Shown here piece by piece: positions 13,410 to 23,536 of a stretch of DNA of 64,000 bases. Origin of the DNA: Pseudomonas asiatica (lineage in GTDB: Bacteria; Pseudomonadota; Gammaproteobacteria; Pseudomonadales; Pseudomonadaceae); NCBI RefSeq assembly GCF_009932335.1, contig NZ_BLJF01000002.1:372001-436000 (forward strand), read 5' to 3'. Both the position numbers and the translations under genes were made by a program. The stretch's first letter is position 1. Each line of letters starts with the position of its first letter. Under the pieces are notes generated by a model. The model was not told the origin of the DNA, made no database searches, and saw only the letters and a program-made list of their open reading frames with translations.

Positions 13410-14603
13410 GTGGCTAAAGAAAAATTTGATCGTTCCCTTCCCCACGTTAACGTCGGCACCATCGGCCACGTTGACCACGGTAAGACCACTCTGACCGCAG
13501 CTCTGACTCGCGTCTGCTCCGAAGTTTTCGGTTCGGCAGTCGTTGAGTTCGACAAGATCGACTCGGCTCCGGAAGAAAAAGCGCGCGGTATCACCATCAA
13601 CACCGCTCACGTCGAGTACAACTCGAACATTCGTCACTACGCTCACGTTGACTGCCCAGGTCACGCTGACTACGTGAAGAACATGATCACCGGTGCTGCC
13701 CAGATGGACGGCGCGATCCTGGTTTGCTCGGCCGCCGATGGTCCGATGCCACAAACCCGTGAGCACATCCTGCTGTCCCGTCAGGTAGGCGTTCCTTACA
13801 TCGTGGTCTTCCTGAACAAGGCTGACCTGGTAGACGACGCCGAGCTGCTGGAGCTGGTCGAGATGGAAGTTCGCGACCTGCTGTCCACCTACGACTTCCC
13901 AGGCGACGATACCCCGATCATCATCGGTTCGGCTCGTATGGCCCTGGAAGGCAAAGACGACAACGAAATGGGTACTACCGCTGTCAAGAAGCTGGTAGAA
14001 ACTCTGGATGCCTACATCCCTGAGCCTGTTCGTGCCGTTGACCAGCCGTTCCTGATGCCGATCGAAGACGTATTCTCGATCTCGGGTCGTGGTACCGTTG
14101 TTACCGGTCGTATCGAGCGTGGTATCGTCCGCGTTCAGGATCCGCTGGAAATCGTTGGTCTGCGTGACACCACCACCACCACCTGCACCGGTGTTGAGAT
14201 GTTCCGCAAGCTGCTGGACGAAGGTCGTGCTGGCGAGAACTGCGGCGTTCTGCTGCGTGGTACCAAGCGTGACGACGTTGAGCGTGGCCAGGTTCTGGTC
14301 AAGCCAGGTTCGGTCAAGCCGCACACCAAGTTCACCGCAGAAGTCTACGTTCTGTCGAAGGAAGAAGGCGGTCGTCACACTCCGTTCTTCAAAGGCTACC
14401 GTCCTCAGTTCTACTTCCGTACCACTGACGTGACCGGTAACTGCGAACTGCCGGAAGGCGTTGAAATGGTAATGCCAGGTGACAACATTCAGATGACTGT
14501 CACCCTGATCAAGACCATCGCAATGGAAGACGGTCTGCGCTTCGCTATCCGTGAAGGCGGTCGTACCGTCGGCGCCGGCGTCGTAGCAAAAATCATCGAG
14601 TAA
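13410..14603 (+). CDS. tuf: Elongation factor Tu
   Basis: EF-Tu delivers aminoacyl-tRNA to the ribosome as a GTP complex. It has 397 aa with P-loop [14 protein letters not shown], the DCPGHADY switch II and NKxD (NKAD). The start is GTG at 13410, giving the expected [19 protein letters not shown]. Last gene of the str operon, followed directly by a strong terminator. Many pseudomonads carry a second tuf near secE-rplK; that region is outside the window. Confidence 0.98.
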   Translation: MAKEKFDRSLPHVNVGTIGHVDHGKTTLTAALTRVCSEVFGSAVVEFDKIDSAPEEKARGITINTAHVEYNSNIRHYAHVDCPGHADYVKNMITGAAQMDGAILVCSAADGPMPQTREHILLSRQVGVPYIVVFLNKADLVDDAELLELVEMEVRDLLSTYDFPGDDTPIIIGSARMALEGKDDNEMGTTAVKKLVETLDAYIPEPVRAVDQPFLMPIEDVFSISGRGTVVTGRIERGIVRVQDPLEIVGLRDTTTTTCTGVEMFRKLLDEGRAGENCGVLLRGTKRDDVERGQVLVKPGSVKPHTKFTAEVYVLSKEEGGRHTPFFKGYRPQFYFRTTDVTGNCELPEGVEMVMPGDNIQMTVTLIKTIAMEDGLRFAIREGGRTVGAGVVAKIIE

Positions 14604-14618
14604 TCACTCGACCGATTG

Positions 14619-14649
14619 AAAAAACCCCCGCTCAGCGGGGGTTTTTTTT
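14619..14649 (+). terminator. str operon terminator
   Basis: CCCCCGC (14625-14631) and GCGGGGG (14635-14641) pair around TCA, flanked by A6 and followed by T8. A textbook intrinsic terminator after tuf. Confidence 0.95.
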
Positions 14650-14655
14650 ATTGGG

Positions 14656-14684
14656 TTGACACTAAATGGGGGCGTCTATAGAAT
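14656..14684 (+). promoter_or_regulatory. S10 operon sigma-70 promoter
   Basis: TTGACA (14656-14661), a 17-base spacer and TAGAAT (14679-14684) form a near-consensus promoter immediately after the tuf terminator. The leader before rpsJ would be only about 54 bases, much shorter than the E. coli S10 leader on which L4 acts. Confidence 0.8.
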
Positions 14685-14744
14685 CACGCCTCCTTTTAGC
14701 GGGCGTAGTGCGTCCGTTGGGAACAGCCTGGAGTCTGAAATCCA

Positions 14745-15056
14745 ATGCAAAATCAGCAAATCCGTATCAGGTTGAAGGCTTTCGACCATCGCCTGATCGA
14801 CCAATCCACCCAGGAAATCGTGGAAACCGCGAAACGTACTGGTGCACAAGTGCGTGGTCCAATTCCACTGCCTACCCGCAAAGAGCGTTTCACCGTTCTG
14901 GTTTCCCCGCACGTCAACAAAGACGCGCGTGACCAGTACGAGATCCGCACTCATAAGCGTGTTCTGGACATCGTCCAGCCAACGGATAAAACCGTTGATG
15001 CGCTGATGAAGCTTGATCTGGCGGCAGGTGTGGAAGTACAGATCAGCCTCGGCTAA
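14745..15056 (+). CDS. rpsJ: 30S ribosomal protein S10 (NusE)
   Basis: S10 is part of the 30S head and also acts as NusE in antitermination. It has 103 aa, starting [19 protein letters not shown], with the loop motif [15 protein letters not shown]. Start ATG at 14745. First gene of the S10 operon. Confidence 0.98.
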
Positions 15057-15136
15057 GACTTCGGTCTGGTCGTGTAACGCTCTGAAATGGGCGGCCATAG
15101 CGGGTGAAAGCCCCGTACACTCATGAGGTTTACAAC

Positions 15137-15772
15137 ATGACTATTGGTGTAATCGGTCGCAAGTGCGGTATGACCCGCATTTTCACCGAAGAAGGTGTCT
15201 CCATTCCGGTCACGGTCATCGAGATCGAGCCGAATCGCGTCACCCAGTTCAAAACTGAAGAAACCGATGGCTACCGTGCAGTGCAAGTCACTGTCGGCGA
15301 GCGTCGTGCTTCGCGCGTGACTGCCGCTCAGGCAGGCCACTTCGCCAAGGCCAACGTTGCCGCTGGTCGCGGTGTCTGGGAGTTCCGTCTTGAAGAAGGC
15401 GATTTCCAGGCTGGCGATCTGATCAAAGCTGAACTCTTCACTGCAGGCCAGCTGGTAGACGTTACTGGTCAGTCCAAAGGTAAAGGCTTCGCCGGTACCA
15501 TCAAGCGCTGGAACTTCCGTGGCCAGGACAACACCCACGGTAACTCCGTGTCGCACCGTGTCCCAGGTTCCATCGGCCAGTGCCAGACTCCTGGTCGTGT
15601 GTTCAAGGGCAAGAAAATGTCCGGTCACATGGGCGCCGAGCGCGTGACTGTTCAGTCCCTGGAAGTAGTTCGCGTAGACGCTGAACGCAACCTGCTGCTG
15701 GTCAAGGGTGCCGTTCCAGGCGCTACTGGCGGCGACGTGGTTGTACGTCCAGCTGTCAAGGCTCGCGGTTAA
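15137..15772 (+). CDS. rplC: 50S ribosomal protein L3
   Basis: L3 is an early assembly protein whose long loop reaches towards the peptidyl transferase centre. The start chosen is ATG 15137, giving 211 aa beginning [16 protein letters not shown]; an upstream in-frame extension to 15104 lacks similarity. The loop motif [28 protein letters not shown] is present; its Gln is the PrmB methylation target in the family. rplD follows after 12 bases. Confidence 0.97.
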   Translation: MTIGVIGRKCGMTRIFTEEGVSIPVTVIEIEPNRVTQFKTEETDGYRAVQVTVGERRASRVTAAQAGHFAKANVAAGRGVWEFRLEEGDFQAGDLIKAELFTAGQLVDVTGQSKGKGFAGTIKRWNFRGQDNTHGNSVSHRVPGSIGQCQTPGRVFKGKKMSGHMGAERVTVQSLEVVRVDAERNLLLVKGAVPGATGGDVVVRPAVKARG

Positions 15773-15784
15773 GGGGAAACTGAC

Positions 15785-16387
15785 ATGCAACTCAATGTAA
15801 ATGACGCTCAGGCGATCGAAGTTTCCGAACTGACTTTCGGTGGCGAATTCAACGAGACGCTGGTACACCAAGCAGTCGTGGCCTACATGGCCGGCGGCCG
15901 TCAGGGCACCAAGCAGCAGAAGACCCGTTCCGACGTGGCTGGTGGCGGTAAGCGCCCATGGCGTCAGAAGGGTACTGGCCGTGCTCGTGCTGGTACCACT
16001 CGTGGTCCGATCTGGCGTGGCGGTGGTGTAACCTTCGCAGCTCGCCCTCAAGATCACTCGCAGAAGCTCAACAAGAAGATGTACCGCGCAGCCCTGCGCT
16101 CCATCCTCGCTGAGCTGGTGCGTAGCGACCGTCTGGTCGTGGTTCAGGACTTCGCTGTTGAAGCACCGAAAACCAAAGATCTGCTGAACAAGCTGAACGG
16201 CATGGGTCTGAACGACGTACTGATCGTTTCCGACGCTGTTGATCAGAACCTGTACCTGGCTGCTCGCAACCTGCCGCACGTTGACGTACGTGACGTACAA
16301 GGTTCCGACCCGGTCAGTCTGATCGCATACGAGAAAGTGTTGATCACTGTCTCGGCCGTGAAGAAATTCGAGGAGCTGCTGGGATGA
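15785..16387 (+). CDS. rplD: 50S ribosomal protein L4
   Basis: L4 lines the exit tunnel and in E. coli regulates the S10 operon. The 200 aa contain the tunnel loop with [20 protein letters not shown] and the globular Rossmann-like body. Start ATG 15785. The stop overlaps the rplW start by four bases (ATGA), indicating translational coupling. Confidence 0.98.
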   Translation: MQLNVNDAQAIEVSELTFGGEFNETLVHQAVVAYMAGGRQGTKQQKTRSDVAGGGKRPWRQKGTGRARAGTTRGPIWRGGGVTFAARPQDHSQKLNKKMYRAALRSILAELVRSDRLVVVQDFAVEAPKTKDLLNKLNGMGLNDVLIVSDAVDQNLYLAARNLPHVDVRDVQGSDPVSLIAYEKVLITVSAVKKFEELLG

Positions 16388-16683
16388 ACCAGGAACGCGT
16401 ATTCAAAGTCCTCCTTGGCCCGCACGTTTCCGAGAAGGCTACCGTTCTGGCTGAGAAAAAAGGCCAGTTCGTATTCAAGGTTGCTACCGATGCAACCAAG
16501 CTGGAAATCAAGAAAGCTGTCGAAGGCCTGTTCAATGTAAAAGTTGAAAACGTGTCGACTGTTAACGTTCTGGGTAAAACCAAGCGTACCGCACGTGGTC
16601 TGGGCAAGCGTAATGACTGGAAGAAGGCGATCGTCTCCCTTCAGCCAGGCCAAGATCTCGATTTCAGCAGCAGTGCTGAGTAA
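16384..16683 (+). CDS. rplW: 50S ribosomal protein L23
   Basis: L23 stands at the tunnel exit and is the docking site for trigger factor and SRP. It has 99 aa starting [20 protein letters not shown], with the conserved [22 protein letters not shown] loop. Start ATG overlaps the rplD stop (ATGA). Confidence 0.98.
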   Translation: MNQERVFKVLLGPHVSEKATVLAEKKGQFVFKVATDATKLEIKKAVEGLFNVKVENVSTVNVLGKTKRTARGLGKRNDWKKAIVSLQPGQDLDFSSSAE

Positions 16684-16697
16684 GGAAGGGGTGCATC

Positions 16698-17522
16698 ATG
16701 GCAATCGTTAAATGCAAACCGACTTCCCCTGGCCGCCGTTTCGTGGTCAAGGTGGTCAACCAGGAGCTGCACAAAGGCGCTCCTCACGCACCGCTGATCG
16801 AGAAAAAATCGAAGTCTGGTGGTCGTAACAACAATGGCCGCATCACCACTCGTCACGTTGGTGGTGGTCATAAGCAGCATTACCGTCTGGTCGACTTCCG
16901 TCGCAACGACAAAGATGGCATTCCAGCCACTGTCGAGCGTATCGAATACGACCCGAACCGTACTGCTCACATCGCCCTGCTGTGCTACGCAGACGGTGAG
17001 CGTCGCTACATCATCGCCCCTAAAGGCGTGAGCGCTGGTGACCAGCTGATCGCAGGTGCCCTGGCCCCAATCAAGGCCGGTAACTCCCTGCAGCTGCGCA
17101 ATATCCCAGTAGGTAGCACCATTCACGGCATCGAACTGAAGCCGGGTAAAGGTGCTCAGATCGCTCGTTCCGCTGGTGCTTCGGCTCAGCTGATCGCTCG
17201 TGAAGGCGTCTACGTGACTCTGCGTCTGCGTTCCGGTGAGATGCGTAAAGTACTGGCTGAGTGCCGTGCGACCCTGGGCGAAGTCTCGAACTCCGAGCAC
17301 AGCCTGCGTTCGCTGGGTAAAGCTGGTGCCAAACGCTGGCGCGGCGTTCGCCCAACCGTTCGTGGTGTTGCCATGAACCCGGTTGACCACCCACATGGTG
17401 GTGGTGAAGGTCGTACCTCCGGTGGTCGTCATCCGGTATCGCCATGGGGCTTCCCAACCAAGGGTGCGAAGACCCGTGGTAATAAGCGTACCGACAACAT
17501 GATCGTCCGTCGTCGCAAGTAA
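16698..17522 (+). CDS. rplB: 50S ribosomal protein L2
   Basis: L2 is needed for subunit joining and peptidyl transferase function. It has 274 aa. The C-terminal motif around [21 protein letters not shown] carries the conserved His of the L2 signature. Start ATG at 16698, 14 bases after rplW. Confidence 0.98.
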   Translation: MAIVKCKPTSPGRRFVVKVVNQELHKGAPHAPLIEKKSKSGGRNNNGRITTRHVGGGHKQHYRLVDFRRNDKDGIPATVERIEYDPNRTAHIALLCYADGERRYIIAPKGVSAGDQLIAGALAPIKAGNSLQLRNIPVGSTIHGIELKPGKGAQIARSAGASAQLIAREGVYVTLRLRSGEMRKVLAECRATLGEVSNSEHSLRSLGKAGAKRWRGVRPTVRGVAMNPVDHPHGGGEGRTSGGRHPVSPWGFPTKGAKTRGNKRTDNMIVRRRK

Positions 17523-17538
17523 CTAGAGGGATACGACA

Positions 17539-17814
17539 GTGCCACGTTCTCTGAAAAAAGGTCCTTTTATCGATCTTCACCTGCTGAAGAAGGTCGAAGT
17601 GGCGGTGGAGAAGAACGATCGCAAGCCAGTTAAAACCTGGTCGCGCCGTTCGATGATCCTGCCACAAATGGTCGGTCTGACCATCGCGGTACACAACGGT
17701 CGTCAACATGTCCCAGTTCTGGTGAACGAAGACATGGTCGGCCACAAACTGGGCGAGTTCGCCGGTACCCGCACCTATCGCGGGCACGTGGCTGACAAGA
17801 AAGCCAAGCGTTAA
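17539..17814 (+). CDS. rpsS: 30S ribosomal protein S19
   Basis: S19 binds 16S rRNA in the head with S13. It has 91 aa, starting [18 protein letters not shown]. The start is GTG at 17539 preceded by AGAGGG. The ending [16 protein letters not shown] is typical. Confidence 0.97.
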
Positions 17815-17825
17815 GGGGTAAGGAA

Positions 17826-18158
17826 ATGGAAGTAGCCGCTAAGTTGTCGGGCGCTCGCATCTCCGCCCAGAAAGCCCGCTTGGTCGCCGACCAGATCCGC
17901 GGGAAGAAGGTGGGCGAAGCGCTCAACCTGTTGGCCTTCAGCAGCAAAAAAGCCGCTGAAATCATGAAGAAAGTCCTCGAGTCGGCCGTTGCCAACGCCG
18001 AACACAACGAAGGCGCAGACGTTGATGACCTGAAGGTCTCCACCGTCTTCGTCAACGAAGGGCGTTCGCTGAAGCGCATCATGCCACGTGCCAAAGGCCG
18101 TGCTGATCGCATCGTCAAGCGGTCTTGCCATATCACTGTCAAGGTTGCGGACAAGTAA
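17826..18158 (+). CDS. rplV: 50S ribosomal protein L22
   Basis: L22 forms part of the exit tunnel constriction through its extended beta hairpin. It has 110 aa with [23 protein letters not shown] and the hairpin tip [10 protein letters not shown] near the C terminus, without macrolide-resistance-type insertions. Start ATG at 17826. Confidence 0.98.
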
Positions 18159-18171
18159 CGGAGTCGATCAG

Positions 18172-18858
18172 ATGGGTCAGAAAGTACATCCCACTGGCAT
18201 TCGCCTGGGAATCGTCAAGGAGCACACCTCCGTCTGGTACGCAGACGGTGCTACTTACGCAGATTACCTGTTGAAGGATCTGAAAACGCGTGAGTACCTC
18301 CAAGACAAACTAAAAAGCGCGTCCGTAAGCCGTATCGATATTCATCGTCCGGCTCAAACTGCACGCATCACCATCCACACCGCTCGTCCCGGTATCGTTA
18401 TCGGTAAGAAAGGTGAAGATGTCGAGAAGCTGCGTCAGGACCTGACCAAGCAGATGGGTGTGCCTGTGCACATCAACATCGAAGAGATCCGCAAGCCGGA
18501 ACTCGACGCTATGCTGGTTGCGCAGAGCGTAGCTCAGCAGCTGGAGCGCCGCGTAATGTTCCGTCGCGCCATGAAGCGCGCCGTACAGAACGCCATGCGT
18601 ATTGGTGCCAAGGGCATCAAGATCCAGGTGAGCGGTCGTCTCGGCGGTGCTGAGATTGCTCGTACCGAGTGGTATCGCGAAGGTCGTGTGCCTCTGCACA
18701 CCCTGCGTGCCGATATCGACTACAACACCTACGAAGCTCACACCACTTACGGTGTGATCGGTGTGAAGGTTTGGATCTTCAAAGGCGAAGTTATTGGTGG
18801 TCGCCAAGAAGAACTGAAACCACAAGCACCAGCGCCTCGTAAAAAAGCTGCTAAGTAA
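18172..18858 (+). CDS. rpsC: 30S ribosomal protein S3
   Basis: S3 lies at the mRNA entry channel and has helicase-related contacts. Start ATG 18172 gives 228 aa beginning [18 protein letters not shown]; a longer open frame back to 18088 overlaps rplV and is not used. The KH domain [15 protein letters not shown] and the C-terminal [18 protein letters not shown] are intact. Confidence 0.97.
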   Translation: MGQKVHPTGIRLGIVKEHTSVWYADGATYADYLLKDLKTREYLQDKLKSASVSRIDIHRPAQTARITIHTARPGIVIGKKGEDVEKLRQDLTKQMGVPVHINIEEIRKPELDAMLVAQSVAQQLERRVMFRRAMKRAVQNAMRIGAKGIKIQVSGRLGGAEIARTEWYREGRVPLHTLRADIDYNTYEAHTTYGVIGVKVWIFKGEVIGGRQEELKPQAPAPRKKAAK

Positions 18859-18870
18859 GGGGTACGCCAA

Positions 18871-19284
18871 ATGTTGCAACCAAAGCGTACAAAATTCCGC
18901 AAGCAGATGACTGGCCACAACCGTGGTCTGGCACTGCGCGGTAGCAAAGTCAGCTTCGGCGAATTCGCCCTGAAAGCTGTTGCTCGCGGTCGCCTCACCG
19001 CTCGCCAGATCGAGTCCGCACGTCGTGCGCTGACCCGTCACGTAAAACGTGGCGGTAAGATCTGGATCCGTGTGTTCCCGGACAAGCCGATCTCCAAGAA
19101 GCCTCTCGAGGTTCGTATGGGTAAAGGTAAGGGTTCCGTGGAATACTGGGTTGCCCAGATTCAGCCAGGCAAAGTCCTGTATGAAATCGAGGGTGTTTCT
19201 GAAGAGCTGGCGCGCGAAGCTTTCGCCCTGGCTGCTGCAAAGCTGCCTCTCGCCACCTCCTTTGTTAAGCGGACGGTGATGTGA
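18871..19284 (+). CDS. rplP: 50S ribosomal protein L16
   Basis: L16 organises the A-site of the large subunit. It has 137 aa, [19 protein letters not shown] at the start, with the conserved [23 protein letters not shown]. The stop TGA shares its last base with the rpmC start. Confidence 0.98.
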
Positions 19285-19475
19285 TGAAAGCGAATGAACT
19301 TCGTGAAAAATCGGCACAGCAACTGAATGAGCAACTGCTCGGCTTGCTGCGCGACCAGTTCAATCTGCGTATGCAGAAAGCAACTGGCCAGTTGGGGCAG
19401 TCGCACCTGCTCTCGCAAGTTAAGCGTGACATCGCTCGCGTGAAAACTGTGCTCAACCAGCAGGCAGGTAAGTGA
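19284..19475 (+). CDS. rpmC: 50S ribosomal protein L29
   Basis: A small two-helix protein near the exit tunnel that helps trigger factor docking. The start ATG at 19284 overlaps the rplP stop (TGATG), giving 63 aa [17 protein letters not shown] and so on. An in-frame GTG three bases earlier is possible but less likely. Confidence 0.96.
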
Positions 19476-19477
19476 TC

Positions 19478-19744
19478 ATGGCTGAAGCTGAAAAAACCGT
19501 CCGTACGCTGACTGGCCGTGTCGTCAGCGACAAAATGGACAAGACCATCACCGTTCTGATCGAGCGTCGCGTAAAGCACCCGATCTACGGTAAATACGTT
19601 AAGCGTTCGACTAAGCTGCACGCGCACGACGAAGCCAACCAGTGCAAGATCGGCGACAAGGTTTCCATCCGTGAAACCCGTCCGCTGGCCAAGACCAAGT
19701 CCTGGGCACTGGTTGAAGTCCTCGAACGCGCTGTTGAAGTCTAA
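19478..19744 (+). CDS. rpsQ: 30S ribosomal protein S17
   Basis: A primary 16S rRNA-binding OB-fold protein. The start is ATG 19478 (88 aa, [23 protein letters not shown]). A GTG six bases earlier overlaps rpmC and is rejected. Contains the conserved [21 protein letters not shown]. Last gene of the S10 block; rplN follows after 23 bases. Confidence 0.97.
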   Translation: MAEAEKTVRTLTGRVVSDKMDKTITVLIERRVKHPIYGKYVKRSTKLHAHDEANQCKIGDKVSIRETRPLAKTKSWALVEVLERAVEV

Positions 19745-19767
19745 GGGCTAGGGGTCGGAGAAATTTT

Positions 19768-20136
19768 ATGATTCAGACTCAATCCATGCTCGATGTGGCC
19801 GATAACAGCGGCGCTCGTCGCGTCATGTGCATCAAGGTGCTCGGTGGTTCGCACCGCCGTTACGCCGGCATCGGTGACATCATCAAGGTAACCGTCAAGG
19901 AAGCAATTCCGCGCGGTAAGGTCAAGAAAGGCCAAGTGATGACTGCTGTTGTCGTGCGCACCCGTCACGGTGTTCGTCGCGCTGACGGTTCCATCATTCG
20001 TTTCGACGGCAACGCTGCTGTTCTGCTGAACAACAAGCAAGAGCCGATCGGCACTCGCATCTTCGGGCCAGTGACCCGTGAACTTCGTACCGAGAAGTTC
20101 ATGAAGATCGTCTCGCTCGCCCCTGAAGTGCTGTAA
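19768..20136 (+). CDS. rplN: 50S ribosomal protein L14
   Basis: L14 forms an intersubunit bridge and is the site bound by the silencing factor RsfS in other bacteria. It has 122 aa, [27 protein letters not shown]. First gene of the spc group. Start ATG 19768 with GGAG 8-11 bases upstream. Confidence 0.98.
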   Translation: MIQTQSMLDVADNSGARRVMCIKVLGGSHRRYAGIGDIIKVTVKEAIPRGKVKKGQVMTAVVVRTRHGVRRADGSIIRFDGNAAVLLNNKQEPIGTRIFGPVTRELRTEKFMKIVSLAPEVL

Positions 20137-20147
20137 GGAGATCCGAC

Positions 20148-20462
20148 ATGCAAAAGATTCGTCGTGACGACGAGATCATCGTGATCGCCGGCAAAGACAA
20201 AGGTAAGCGCGGTAAGGTGCTGAAGGTTCTGGCTGACAACCGTCTGGTTGTTGGTGGTGTGAACCTGGTCAAGCGTCATACCAAGCCTAACCCGATGGCG
20301 GGCGTACAGGGCGGTATCGTCGAAAAAGAAGCGCCTCTGCACGCTTCCAACGTTGCCATCTTCAACGGCGAAACCAACAAGGCTGACCGCGTTGGTTTCA
20401 AAGTAGAAGACGGTAAAAAAATTCGTGTCTTCAAGTCGACCCAAAAAGCGGTTGATGCTTGA
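20148..20462 (+). CDS. rplX: 50S ribosomal protein L24
   Basis: L24 is an assembly initiator with a KOW motif ([20 protein letters not shown]). It has 104 aa. Start ATG 20148 with AAGGAG upstream. Confidence 0.98.
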   Translation: MQKIRRDDEIIVIAGKDKGKRGKVLKVLADNRLVVGGVNLVKRHTKPNPMAGVQGGIVEKEAPLHASNVAIFNGETNKADRVGFKVEDGKKIRVFKSTQKAVDA

Positions 20463-20482
20463 ACACTGCTAGGTAGAAGACC

Positions 20483-21022
20483 ATGGCACGACTGAAAGAG
20501 ATTTACCGGAACGAAATCGCTCCTAAGCTTAAGGAAGAACTTAAGCTGTCGAACGTGATGGAAGTTCCGCGCGTTACCAAGATCACCCTGAACATGGGTC
20601 TGGGCGAAGCGATCGGCGACAAGAAAGTCATCGAGCACGCTGTTGCCGACCTGGAAAAGATCACCGGTCAAAAGCCGGTCGTGACTTTCGCTCGTAAATC
20701 CATCGCGGGCTTCAAAGTCCGTGAAGGCTGGCCGATCGGTGTCAAGGTGACCCTGCGTCGCGACAAGATGTACGAATTCCTGGACCGCCTGCTGGCGATC
20801 TCCCTGCCTCGGGTTCGCGACTTCCGCGGCCTGAATGCCAAGTCCTTCGATGGCCGTGGCAACTACAGCATGGGCGTGAAAGAGCAGATCATCTTCCCGG
20901 AAATCGACTACGACAAGATCGATGCTCTGCGCGGTTTGGACATCACCCTGACCACCACTGCTCGTTCGGACGACGAAGGCCGCGCTCTGCTGCGTGCTTT
21001 CAAGTTCCCGTTCCGCAACTGA
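20483..21022 (+). CDS. rplE: 50S ribosomal protein L5
   Basis: L5 binds 5S rRNA and contacts P-site tRNA. It has 179 aa, [20 protein letters not shown], with the conserved [16 protein letters not shown] and IGVKVTLR. In E. coli the S8 repressor site covers the rplE start; a clear equivalent is not seen here. Confidence 0.98.
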   Translation: MARLKEIYRNEIAPKLKEELKLSNVMEVPRVTKITLNMGLGEAIGDKKVIEHAVADLEKITGQKPVVTFARKSIAGFKVREGWPIGVKVTLRRDKMYEFLDRLLAISLPRVRDFRGLNAKSFDGRGNYSMGVKEQIIFPEIDYDKIDALRGLDITLTTTARSDDEGRALLRAFKFPFRN

Positions 21023-21035
21023 TTGGAGTAGGAAA

Positions 21036-21341
21036 ATGGCCAAGAAGAGCATGAAAAACCGCGAGCTGAAGCGTCAGCTCACGGTAGCCAAGTACGCCAA
21101 AAAGCGTGCCGAGCTGAAAGCGACCATCGTCAACCTGAACGCCTCTCCTGAAGAGCGTTTCGCTGCCGTTGTCGCCCTGCAGAAGCAGCCACGTGATGCC
21201 AGCGCTTCGCGTCTGCGCAACCGTTGCCGCCTGACCGGTCGTCCTCACGGTGTATACCGTAAGTTCGGCCTGGGCCGTAACATGCTGCGTCAAGCTGCAA
21301 TGCGCGGTGACGTACCAGGTCTGGTCAAGGCCTCCTGGTAA
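21036..21341 (+). CDS. rpsN: 30S ribosomal protein S14, zinc-free type
   Basis: S14 is a head protein near the A site. The start ATG at 21036 gives 101 aa, [20 protein letters not shown]; upstream in-frame codons overlap rplE. It is the long C-minus form: the CxxC zinc ligands of the short form are missing, and [19 protein letters not shown] is present. A terminator-like hairpin follows instead of the next ribosomal gene. Confidence 0.97.
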   Translation: MAKKSMKNRELKRQLTVAKYAKKRAELKATIVNLNASPEERFAAVVALQKQPRDASASRLRNRCRLTGRPHGVYRKFGLGRNMLRQAAMRGDVPGLVKASW

Positions 21342-21404
21342 TCGCAGCAGGCTGGATCCCGGCGGAAGGGGAGCAATCTTCCGACCGCCGGTGACCTCGC
21401 CAAC

Positions 21405-21431
21405 AAACAAGCCCCTATATGGGGCTTGTTT
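21405..21431 (+). terminator. Internal spc-operon terminator after rpsN
   Basis: AAACAAGCCCC (21405-21415) and GGGGCTTGTTT (21421-21431) form a perfect 11-bp stem with a TATAT loop; the 3' arm ends in TTT and continues CGTTTC. It lies in a 209-base gap inside the otherwise compact spc operon. Confidence 0.7.
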
Positions 21432-21454
21432 CGTTTCTACCTTGTGTCTAGAAT
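21426..21454 (+). promoter_or_regulatory. Possible internal promoter before rpsH
   Basis: TTGTTT (21426-21431), a 17-base spacer and TAGAAT (21449-21454). The -35 is weak and overlaps the arm of the preceding terminator; the -10 is good. It would restart transcription for rpsH and the genes after it. Confidence 0.45.
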
Positions 21455-21458
21455 GACC

Positions 21459-21482
21459 GGCTCACCTGAGCCTGGGTTTTTT
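21459..21482 (+). terminator. Second hairpin with T6 run before rpsH
   Basis: GGCTC (21459-21463) and GAGCC (21468-21472) pair around ACCT, followed by TGGG and six T (21477-21482). The short stem lies right at the predicted start of the internal promoter, so it could be a promoter-proximal attenuator or act on readthrough transcripts. Confidence 0.45.
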
Positions 21483-21550
21483 GCCCTGTCCGCTCGGGTG
21501 GTTGTGATAGCCGCAAGGCTAATAATTCTTGTATCAGGAGCATCTAGCCC

Positions 21551-21943
21551 ATGAGTATGCAGGACCCGTTAGCGGACATGCTAACTCGCATCCGTAATGC
21601 CCAGATGGCTGAAAAGTCCGTCGTAAGCATGCCTTCCTCCACCCTGAAGGTCGCGGTTGCCAAAGTTCTGAAAGACGAAGGTTACATCGCCGGCTACCAG
21701 GTAACTGGTGAGGCCAAGCCTTCCCTGTCGATCGAACTGAAGTACTTCGAAGGCCGTCCGGTCATCGAGGAACTGAAGCGCTCCAGCCGTCCAGGCCTGC
21801 GCCAGTACAAGTCCGTCGCAGAACTGCCGAAAGTACGTGGCGGTCTGGGCGTGTCTATCGTCTCCACCAACAAAGGTGTGATGACTGATCGCGCTGCGCG
21901 CGCTGCCGGTGTCGGCGGCGAAGTTCTGTGCACAGTGTTCTAA
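21551..21943 (+). CDS. rpsH: 30S ribosomal protein S8
   Basis: A primary 16S rRNA-binding protein and, in E. coli, the spc operon repressor. It has 130 aa, [22 protein letters not shown], ending in the conserved GGEVLCTVF. Start ATG 21551, after a 209-base regulatory gap. Confidence 0.98.
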   Translation: MSMQDPLADMLTRIRNAQMAEKSVVSMPSSTLKVAVAKVLKDEGYIAGYQVTGEAKPSLSIELKYFEGRPVIEELKRSSRPGLRQYKSVAELPKVRGGLGVSIVSTNKGVMTDRAARAAGVGGEVLCTVF

Positions 21944-21955
21944 GGGGAGATAGGC

Positions 21956-22489
21956 ATGTCTCGCGTCGCTAAGAACCCCGTTAAGCTGCCAGCAGGCGTC
22001 GAAGTCAAATTCGCCGGCCAGCAGCTTTCGGTGAAGGGTGCCAAAGGCACTCTCGAACTGAACGTTCACTCGTCTGTTGAAGTTACCGAAGAGTCTGGCG
22101 AGCTGCGTTTCGTCGCTCGTAACGGTGACCAGCAAGCTCGCGCCATGGCCGGTACCACCCGCGCTCTGGTGAACAACATGGTCCAGGGCGTAAGCCAAGG
22201 CTTCGAGCGCAAGCTCCAGCTGGTCGGTGTTGGTTACAAGGCACAGGCCAAGGGCACCGTCCTGAACCTGGCCCTGGGCTTCTCGCACCCAGTGGACTAC
22301 GAACTGCCAGCCGGTATCACCGCTGAAACCCCAAGCCAGACCGACATCCTGATCAAGGGTATCGACAAGCAGCTGGTGGGTCAGGTGGCCGCTGAAATCC
22401 GCGACTTCCGTCCGCCAGAGCCTTACAAAGGCAAGGGTGTGCGTTACGCGGACGAAGTAGTCCGTCGTAAAGAAGCCAAGAAGAAGTAG
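21956..22489 (+). CDS. rplF: 50S ribosomal protein L6
   Basis: L6 sits near the factor-binding site. It has 177 aa with two homologous halves and the C-terminal signature [13 protein letters not shown]. Start ATG 21956, preceded by AAGGGGAGA. Confidence 0.98.
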   Translation: MSRVAKNPVKLPAGVEVKFAGQQLSVKGAKGTLELNVHSSVEVTEESGELRFVARNGDQQARAMAGTTRALVNNMVQGVSQGFERKLQLVGVGYKAQAKGTVLNLALGFSHPVDYELPAGITAETPSQTDILIKGIDKQLVGQVAAEIRDFRPPEPYKGKGVRYADEVVRRKEAKKK

Positions 22490-22499
22490 GGCCTAGCAA

Positions 22500-22850
22500 A
22501 TGACCGACAAAAAAGTTACTCGACTGCGTCGCGCTCGCAAAGCACGTCTCAAGATGCACGAACTCGAAGTCGTGCGCCTGTGCGTGTTCCGCTCCTCGCA
22601 GCACATCTACGCCCAGGTCATTTCGGCCGACGGCAGCAAGGTTCTGGCAAGCGCCTCGACCTTGGACAAAGAACTGCGTGATGGCGCCACTGGCAACATC
22701 GACGCGGCCACTAAGGTTGGCAAGCTGGTAGCTGAGCGTGCGAAAGCCGCCGGTGTATCTCAAGTTGCCTTTGACCGTTCCGGCTTCAAGTACCATGGCC
22801 GCGTCAAAGCGCTGGCCGATGCTGCTCGTGAAGGCGGGCTGGAGTTCTAA
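22500..22850 (+). CDS. rplR: 50S ribosomal protein L18
   Basis: A 5S rRNA-binding protein of the central protuberance, 116 aa, with [34 protein letters not shown] N terminus and [25 protein letters not shown] at the end. Start ATG 22500. Confidence 0.98.
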   Translation: MTDKKVTRLRRARKARLKMHELEVVRLCVFRSSQHIYAQVISADGSKVLASASTLDKELRDGATGNIDAATKVGKLVAERAKAAGVSQVAFDRSGFKYHGRVKALADAAREGGLEF

Positions 22851-22853
22851 GTT

Positions 22854-23354
22854 ATGGCAAATAACGATCAAAAGCGCGACGAAGGCTACATCGAGAAGCT
22901 GGTTCAAGTTAACCGCGTTGCCAAAACCGTAAAAGGCGGCCGTATCTTCACCTTCACCGCGCTGACCGTGGTAGGTGATGGTAAGGGCCGTGTTGGCTTC
23001 GGCCGTGGCAAATCGCGCGAAGTACCTGCCGCGATCCAGAAAGCCATGGAAGCTGCTCGCCGCAACATGATCCAGGTTGACCTGAAGGGCACCACCCTGC
23101 AGTACGCCACCAAGGCTGCCCACGGCGCCTCGAAGGTTTACATGCAGCCTGCCTCGGAAGGTACCGGTATCATCGCCGGTGGCGCAATGCGTGCTGTCCT
23201 GGAAGTTGCTGGTGTTCAGAACGTTCTGGCCAAGTGCTACGGTTCGACCAACCCTGTGAACGTGGTTTACGCCACCTTCAAGGGTCTGAAAGCCATGCAA
23301 TCTCCTGAATCCATTGCTGCCAAGCGCGGCAAGAGCGTCGAGGAGATCTTCTGA
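22854..23354 (+). CDS. rpsE: 30S ribosomal protein S5
   Basis: S5 contributes to decoding fidelity and mRNA entry. It has 166 aa; the double-stranded RNA-binding part holds [17 protein letters not shown] and the S5 core [24 protein letters not shown]. Start ATG 22854, three bases after the rplR stop. Confidence 0.98.
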   Translation: MANNDQKRDEGYIEKLVQVNRVAKTVKGGRIFTFTALTVVGDGKGRVGFGRGKSREVPAAIQKAMEAARRNMIQVDLKGTTLQYATKAAHGASKVYMQPASEGTGIIAGGAMRAVLEVAGVQNVLAKCYGSTNPVNVVYATFKGLKAMQSPESIAAKRGKSVEEIF

Positions 23355-23356
23355 TC

Positions 23357-23533
23357 ATGGCAACCGTAAAAGTAACGCTGATCAAGAGCGTCTCGGGCCG
23401 TCTGCCTAACCACAAGCTGTGCGTTAAGGGCCTGGGTCTGCGTCGCATCGGTCACACTGTAGAAGTCCAGGATACTCCCGAAAACCGCGGGATGATCAAC
23501 AAGGCTTACTACATGCTGAAGGTCGAGGGTTAA
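23357..23533 (+). CDS. rpmD: 50S ribosomal protein L30
   Basis: A small gene of 58 aa between rpsE and rplO. It reads [20 protein letters not shown] at the N terminus and contains [12 protein letters not shown] and the ending YYMLKVEG, all typical of bacterial L30. ATG 23357 lies two bases after the rpsE stop and the TAA lies three bases before rplO. Confidence 0.97.
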   Translation: MATVKVTLIKSVSGRLPNHKLCVKGLGLRRIGHTVEVQDTPENRGMINKAYYMLKVEG

Positions 23534-23536
23534 TCG

